From an uncultured Oscillospiraceae bacterium (lineage in GTDB: Bacteria; Bacillota; Clostridia; Oscillospirales; Oscillospiraceae), in contig CAAELC010000036.1 of NCBI GenBank assembly GCA_900756715.1, positions 1 through 19,656 of the forward strand: 19,656 nt of DNA. The letters run 5' to 3'. Numbering within the stretch: position 1 is the stretch's first letter; every line of letters starts with the position of its first letter. Positions 15,091-19,656 of this stretch are shown in pieces. The notes beneath the pieces were generated by a model that was not told the DNA's origin, did no database searches, and saw only the letters and a list, made by a program, of their open reading frames with translations. Made by a program: the position numbers and the translations under genes.

Positions 15091-16209
15091 ATGAAAGTGA
15101 TCTTTACCTGCGGCGGTACGGCGGGGCATGTGAACCCGGCGCTGGCGCTGGCAGGCTATATGCAGGAAAAGCAGCCCGGCACAGAGGTGCTGTTTGTGGG
15201 AACCCCTACCGGCATGGAACGGGGGTTGGTGACAAAAGCGGGATATGACTTCCGGGGCATTGAGGTGGGCAGCTTTCAGCGCTCCCTTTCGCCGGCAAGT
15301 CTGGGACATAACCTGAAAAGCGCGGCAGAGCTGCTGGTCCTGCGGCGCAAGGCGAACGCCATTTTGCGGGAGTTTCCGGCGGATCTGGTGGTGGGAACCG
15401 GCGGCTACGCCAGCTATCCCATGGTGAAATATGCGGCCAGACAGGGGATTCCTACGGCGGTGCATGAATCCAACATGGTGCCGGGACTGACCACCAAAAT
15501 GCTGGAACAGCATGTGGACCGGGTGATGGTGGGCTTTGAGGAGTGCCGCCAGCTTTACAGGCACCCGGAGCGGGTTGTGGTTACCGGGACGCCGGTGCGG
15601 GGAGACTTTTTCGCCCTGTCCCACGATGAGGCCCGGGAAAAGCTGGGCATTCCGGAAGGAACGCCGCTGGTGGTGTCCTTCTGGGGCAGCCTGGGGGCCA
15701 GCCAGATGAACCACCAGATGATGGACTTTTTCCGGCTGGAGAAGGAGGAGGGCTTTCCCTTCCACCACGTCCACGCAGCGGGCTCCGGCAGCTGGAAGTG
15801 GATGCAGCAGGAGCTGGAGGACAGCGGCCTGACGGAAAGCGACCGTTTGGATGTGCGGGAATACATCTACGACATGGCGGTGGTGATGCGGGCGGCCGAT
15901 CTGGTAATCTGCCGGGCCGGTGCGTCTACGATCAGCGAAATTACGGCGCTGGCGGTGCCGACCATCATCGTTCCGTCGCCGTATGTGGTGAACAATCATC
16001 AGGAGAAAAACGCCCGCATTCTGTCGCAGCACGGCGGCGCGTGCCTGCTGCTGGAGCCGGAGTGCAGCGGCGAGAAGCTGTATCGGACGGCACGGGATAT
16101 TCTGCAAAGTCCTACCCGGCGGCAGAGTATGAGCCGGGGCATGGCGGAACTGGGCATTCTGGATGCCACGGAACGAATCTATCAGACGGTGATGGCGCTG
16201 GTGAAATAA
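15091..16209 (+). CDS. murG: UDP-GlcNAc:lipid I N-acetylglucosaminyltransferase MurG
   Basis: This 372-residue peripheral membrane GT-B glycosyltransferase converts lipid I to lipid II. The N-terminal glycine loop is TCGGTAGHVNPALAL (6-20). GTGGYAS and HESNMVPGLTTK mark the acceptor domain. The donor domain has RAGASTISE, PSPYVVNNHQEKNA, and a glycine loop read as WGSLGAS where the family usually has GGS-(Q/L)-GA. This W-for-G change is a mild oddity. AGGAGG (15079-15084) overlaps the ftsW stop and lies 6 nt from ATG 15091, so translation is likely coupled. A 72-nt gap with a small hairpin separates it from murA. Confidence 0.96.
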   Translation: MKVIFTCGGTAGHVNPALALAGYMQEKQPGTEVLFVGTPTGMERGLVTKAGYDFRGIEVGSFQRSLSPASLGHNLKSAAELLVLRRKANAILREFPADLVVGTGGYASYPMVKYAARQGIPTAVHESNMVPGLTTKMLEQHVDRVMVGFEECRQLYRHPERVVVTGTPVRGDFFALSHDEAREKLGIPEGTPLVVSFWGSLGASQMNHQMMDFFRLEKEEGFPFHHVHAAGSGSWKWMQQELEDSGLTESDRLDVREYIYDMAVVMRAADLVICRAGASTISEITALAVPTIIVPSPYVVNNHQEKNARILSQHGGACLLLEPECSGEKLYRTARDILQSPTRRQSMSRGMAELGILDATERIYQTVMALVK

Positions 16210-16241
16210 AGACGGCGAGTCACCGGTCAGCCCCTGTGCGG

Positions 16242-16264
16242 CATAGGATGGCGTACATCCTATG
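16242..16264 (+). promoter_or_regulatory. Small perfect hairpin in the murG-murA gap
   Basis: CATAGGATG (16242-16250) and CATCCTATG (16256-16264) form a perfect 9-bp stem with a 5-nt loop (GCGTA). No T-run follows, so termination is unlikely. It ends 17 nt before the murA start, just upstream of that gene's GGGGGAG ribosome site. It may affect mRNA stability or initiation, or be neutral. Confidence 0.5.
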
Positions 16265-16281
16265 AGAGACGGGGGAGAAGC

Positions 16282-17538
16282 ATGAGCGTGATTTTGGTGG
16301 AGGGTGGATACCCTCTGGAGGGGACGGTCTCGGTGCAGGGCGCGAAAAACAGTGTGCTGCCCATGCTGGCGGCATCCGTGCTGTGCCGGGGCACCTGTCG
16401 GATGGAACGCTGCCCACACCTGACGGATGTGGAGGCGGCAGCAGATATTATCCGCCATCTGGGCGGAAGGGTCTGCTGGGAGGGCGAGGACCTGGTGGTG
16501 GACGCGGAGGCCCTGACGGGACAGGACATTCCTGAGGAGCTGATGGGCAGGATGCGCTCGTCGGTGATTTTTCTGGGAGCGATGCTGGCCCGGTGCGGCG
16601 GCGCATCCTGCTTTTACCCCGGCGGCTGCGAACTGGGGCCGCGGCCCATTGATCTGCATCTGGCGTCCCTGCGGGCGCTGGGGGCGGAAATCAAGGAGGA
16701 AGGCGGCAGACTGCTGTGCCGGGGCGAGAGGCTGCGGGGTGTGGAGATCGTGCTGGCCCTGCCCAGCGTGGGCGCCACGGAAAACGCCATGCTGGCGGCT
16801 TGCGGCGCAGAAGGCGTGACAGTTATTTCCAATGCGGCCAGAGAGCCGGAAATCGTGGAATTGCAGTGCTTTCTGAACGAAATGGGTGCATCTGTGGAGG
16901 GGGCTGGCAGCTCCACCGTGGTGGTGGAGGGCGGACGAGTGCTGCACGGATGCAGCCATCGGGTGCGGCCGGATCGCATGGTGGCAGCCACCTATCTGTG
17001 CGCGGCGGCAGGCGCGGGAGGCTCCGTATATCTGGAGGGGGCCGATTACAGGCAGCTGTCGGTGGTGCTGAGTGTGCTGCAGCAGGCGGGATGCCGCATC
17101 CGCAGTGATGAAAAGGGCATCCGGCTGCGCAGCAGCGGACGGCTGTCGGCGGTGGCGCCGATTCGTACATCGCCCTATCCGGGCTTTCCGACAGACGCAC
17201 AGGCGGTGATGATGGCGGCGCTGCTGCGCAGCCGGGGCACCACGGTGTTTGTGGAAAATCTGTTTGAAAACCGGTATCGTCATGTGCCGCAGATGCAGCG
17301 CATGGGGGCCAACATCCGCACCGAAGGACGGGTGGCTGTGGTGTGCGGCGCAGAGGAGCTGCGCGGCGCGCCGGTGCGGGCCACCGATCTGCGGGGCGGC
17401 GCGGCACTGGTGGCGGCGGGATTGCAGGCTGCCGGCGTGACACGGGTGGAGGAAACACACCACATTGAACGGGGATACAGCGATCTGGTGGGAGATCTGG
17501 CTCGGCTTGGGGCCAGAATCAGCCGGAGCGAAACATAG
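16282..17538 (+). CDS. murA: UDP-N-acetylglucosamine 1-carboxyvinyltransferase MurA
   Basis: This 418-residue cytoplasmic enzyme, of standard length, transfers enolpyruvate from PEP to UDP-GlcNAc, the committed step of peptidoglycan precursor synthesis and the target of fosfomycin. The key residues are visible: K22-N23 in QGAKNSVLP, the active-site loop cysteine C116 in GGCELGPRP (which predicts fosfomycin sensitivity at the target), D305 in GFPTDAQA, R371 in DLRGGAAL, and R397 in ERGYSD. GGGGGAG at 16271-16277 is close to ATG 16282. Firmicutes often have two MurA paralogues; the window cannot tell whether this is the main one. Its place between murG and divIB ties precursor supply to the division operon. 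Confidence 0.95.
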   Translation: MSVILVEGGYPLEGTVSVQGAKNSVLPMLAASVLCRGTCRMERCPHLTDVEAAADIIRHLGGRVCWEGEDLVVDAEALTGQDIPEELMGRMRSSVIFLGAMLARCGGASCFYPGGCELGPRPIDLHLASLRALGAEIKEEGGRLLCRGERLRGVEIVLALPSVGATENAMLAACGAEGVTVISNAAREPEIVELQCFLNEMGASVEGAGSSTVVVEGGRVLHGCSHRVRPDRMVAATYLCAAAGAGGSVYLEGADYRQLSVVLSVLQQAGCRIRSDEKGIRLRSSGRLSAVAPIRTSPYPGFPTDAQAVMMAALLRSRGTTVFVENLFENRYRHVPQMQRMGANIRTEGRVAVVCGAEELRGAPVRATDLRGGAALVAAGLQAAGVTRVEETHHIERGYSDLVGDLARLGARISRSET

Positions 17539-17556
17539 AGACTGGGAGGAACGATA

Positions 17557-18318
17557 ATGGCAGGCCGGAAAAGACGCAGACGCAGACGCAGACGAAGAAG
17601 GGGCGATCTGTCGTTTTTATACAAGCTGGTAACATTTTTCGTGATCTGCGGGGCTATTGTGGCAGCGTTGGCGGTGTTTTTTAAGGTGGACACCATCGAG
17701 GTTACCGGAAACAGCCGCTACAGCGCGCAGGAGGTGCTGGACAGTGCAGGACTGTCTGTGGGGGACAATATGTTCCTGCTGAACAAATACGACGCGGCGG
17801 CGAAGATTACAAAGGAGCTGCCGTATGTGTCTGCCGTGCGCATCAGCCGGAGACTGCCGGACACACTGGTGCTGGAGGTGGAAGAAATCCAGCAGCCGGC
17901 CGCGCTGGAAACGGCGGATGGCGTGTGGCTGGTCAGCGCGGGCGGCAAGGTGCTGGAGCAGACTGACGCCGTGCCTGAGGGAACGGTGCGCCTGACCGGG
18001 CTGACACCGGTTTCCCCGGAAACGGGCCAGACCCTGACGGTGGAGGCCGGGCAGGAAAAGGCGTTGGAAATGGCGCTGGCGATTTTGCGGCACCTGAGGG
18101 ACAAGAGCGTGCTGGAAAAATGCCAGAGTGTAGATGTATCGGACCCGTCTGTGATTGCCATGGAGTATGACGGTCGGTTTCGGGTGCTGATCCCCTGGGA
18201 GGGGGACACAAGCTATAAGCTGGACTGTATGCTGACGGTTATCGACACCAAATTGGAGGACAATGAGCGCGGTACGCTGGACCTGACACGGGAAGCGGTG
18301 CATTTTATCCCCGGATAA
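17557..18318 (+). CDS. ftsQ: Cell division protein DivIB/FtsQ with a poly-arginine tail
   Basis: This 253-residue bitopic membrane protein stabilises the FtsL-DivIC pair in the divisome. The short cytoplasmic tail is extreme: residues 4-15 are all basic, including ten consecutive arginines (6-15). A membrane segment spans about 22-43. Next is a POTRA domain (about 44-112), with FKVDTIEVTGNSRYSAQEVL and the RISRRLPDTLVLEVEE strand typical of the family, then the beta domain. GGAGGA (17545-17550) precedes ATG 17557. It follows murA by 18 nt, and ftsZ lies 140 nt downstream behind its own promoter. Gram-positive homologues are called divIB. Confidence 0.9.
   Translation: MAGRKRRRRRRRRRRGDLSFLYKLVTFFVICGAIVAALAVFFKVDTIEVTGNSRYSAQEVLDSAGLSVGDNMFLLNKYDAAAKITKELPYVSAVRISRRLPDTLVLEVEEIQQPAALETADGVWLVSAGGKVLEQTDAVPEGTVRLTGLTPVSPETGQTLTVEAGQEKALEMALAILRHLRDKSVLEKCQSVDVSDPSVIAMEYDGRFRVLIPWEGDTSYKLDCMLTVIDTKLEDNERGTLDLTREAVHFIPG
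17572..17595 (+). repeat. Hexanucleotide tandem repeat encoding poly-Arg in ftsQ
   Basis: AGACGC is repeated three times and followed by AGACGA, each unit encoding Arg-Arg. Slippage of one 6-bp unit would change the arginine count by two without shifting the frame, so tail length could vary between strains. Confidence 0.75.
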
Positions 18319-18340
18319 GCAAAAAAAGAGACACGGGGGG

Positions 18341-18369
18341 TTGACCGTAACAGAAAACTGTAATAAAAT
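18341..18369 (+). promoter_or_regulatory. Housekeeping sigma promoter dedicated to ftsZ
   Basis: TTGACC (18341-18346) and TAAAAT (18364-18369) are separated by exactly 17 bp in an unusually AT-rich patch for this GC-rich window. The predicted start near 18376 gives a leader of about 80 nt before ftsZ. It allows ftsZ to be expressed apart from the rest of the dcw cluster. Confidence 0.8.
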
Positions 18370-18458
18370 ATTAAAAAGGTGTCTTTGCAGGACGCCGGGG
18401 AACGATATACAGACGAAAATACTGTCTTTGAGATAAGTTTGCGGCAGGAGGAACGATC

Positions 18459-19598
<1,140 letters not shown>

Positions 19599-19656
19599 TG
19601 CGGCGGAAGGCGGTTGCCTCAGAGCAGACAGAAAATAAAAAAGGGACCTGCGGCAA
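19599..19656. other. Downstream flank of ftsZ, cut by the window edge
   Basis: No gene start is recognisable in these 58 bases. The end, AAAAAAGGGACCTGCGGCAA, could be the left arm of a hairpin with a poly-A side like the one at 1555-1594, but the matching arm would lie outside the window, so this cannot be tested here. Confidence 0.3.

Noticed and set aside
14986..17463. 825-codon minus-strand open frame opposite murG and murA
   Set aside because: It has the same mirror-strand composition and no recognisable motif; murG and murA on the + strand have complete catalytic motifs and ribosome sites.
18408..18428. Possible stem AGAC/GTCT in the ftsZ leader
   Set aside because: Only 4 bp pair across a 9-nt loop, not above chance.

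Overview
The window comes from an endospore-forming, fairly GC-rich Firmicute, most likely a clostridium of the Oscillospiraceae type. The evidence is a GerA/SpoVAF-type spore protein, a MurE with the DNPR motif of meso-diaminopimelate-adding enzymes, a Gram-positive-style division/cell-wall (dcw) cluster with a PASTA-domain penicillin-binding protein, DivIB and FtsZ, and strong AGGAGG-type ribosome binding sites. Placement below class level is inference. Every convincing gene reads on the + strand and the region is tightly packed. I see no mobile element, tRNA, rRNA or CRISPR array.

Region 1 (1-1636): a spoVAF-like germination gene, then a strong hairpin and an extended -10 promoter. Region 2 (1637-4885): a HAD-IIA phosphatase overlapping an MFS transporter by the classic ATGA junction, then a membrane-anchored glycerophosphodiester phosphodiesterase. 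These may form a small phosphodiester/phosphate-ester utilisation group. Region 3 (4888-6606): rsmD, coaD and an unnamed coiled-coil protein, closed by a textbook intrinsic terminator. Region 4 (6607-6838): the dcw control region, with a -35/-10 promoter at 17-bp spacing, two TGGGGA direct repeats 10 bp apart that look like MraZ operator sites, and a perfect Shine-Dalgarno sequence.

Region 5 (6839-19598): the dcw cluster in the order mraZ, rsmH, ftsL-like, PASTA-type class B PBP, murE, mraY, ftsW, murG, murA, divIB/ftsQ, ftsZ. It supplies UDP-MurNAc-peptide synthesis steps (MurA, MurE), lipid I and II formation (MraY, MurG), septal polymerisation and cross-linking (FtsW, PBP), divisome scaffolding (FtsL, DivIB) and the Z-ring (FtsZ). 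murF, murD, murC and ftsA are absent from the positions they often occupy, with no remnants. ftsZ also has a good promoter of its own. The last 58 bases carry no recognisable gene.

I did not find a clearly new system. The best leads are the unusually arginine-rich cytoplasmic tails on three membrane division proteins next to an FtsZ with an acidic linker, a long GNRA-capped RNA hairpin between the ftsL-like and PBP genes, the putative MraZ operator, and the uncharacterised coiled-coil protein just before the cluster.
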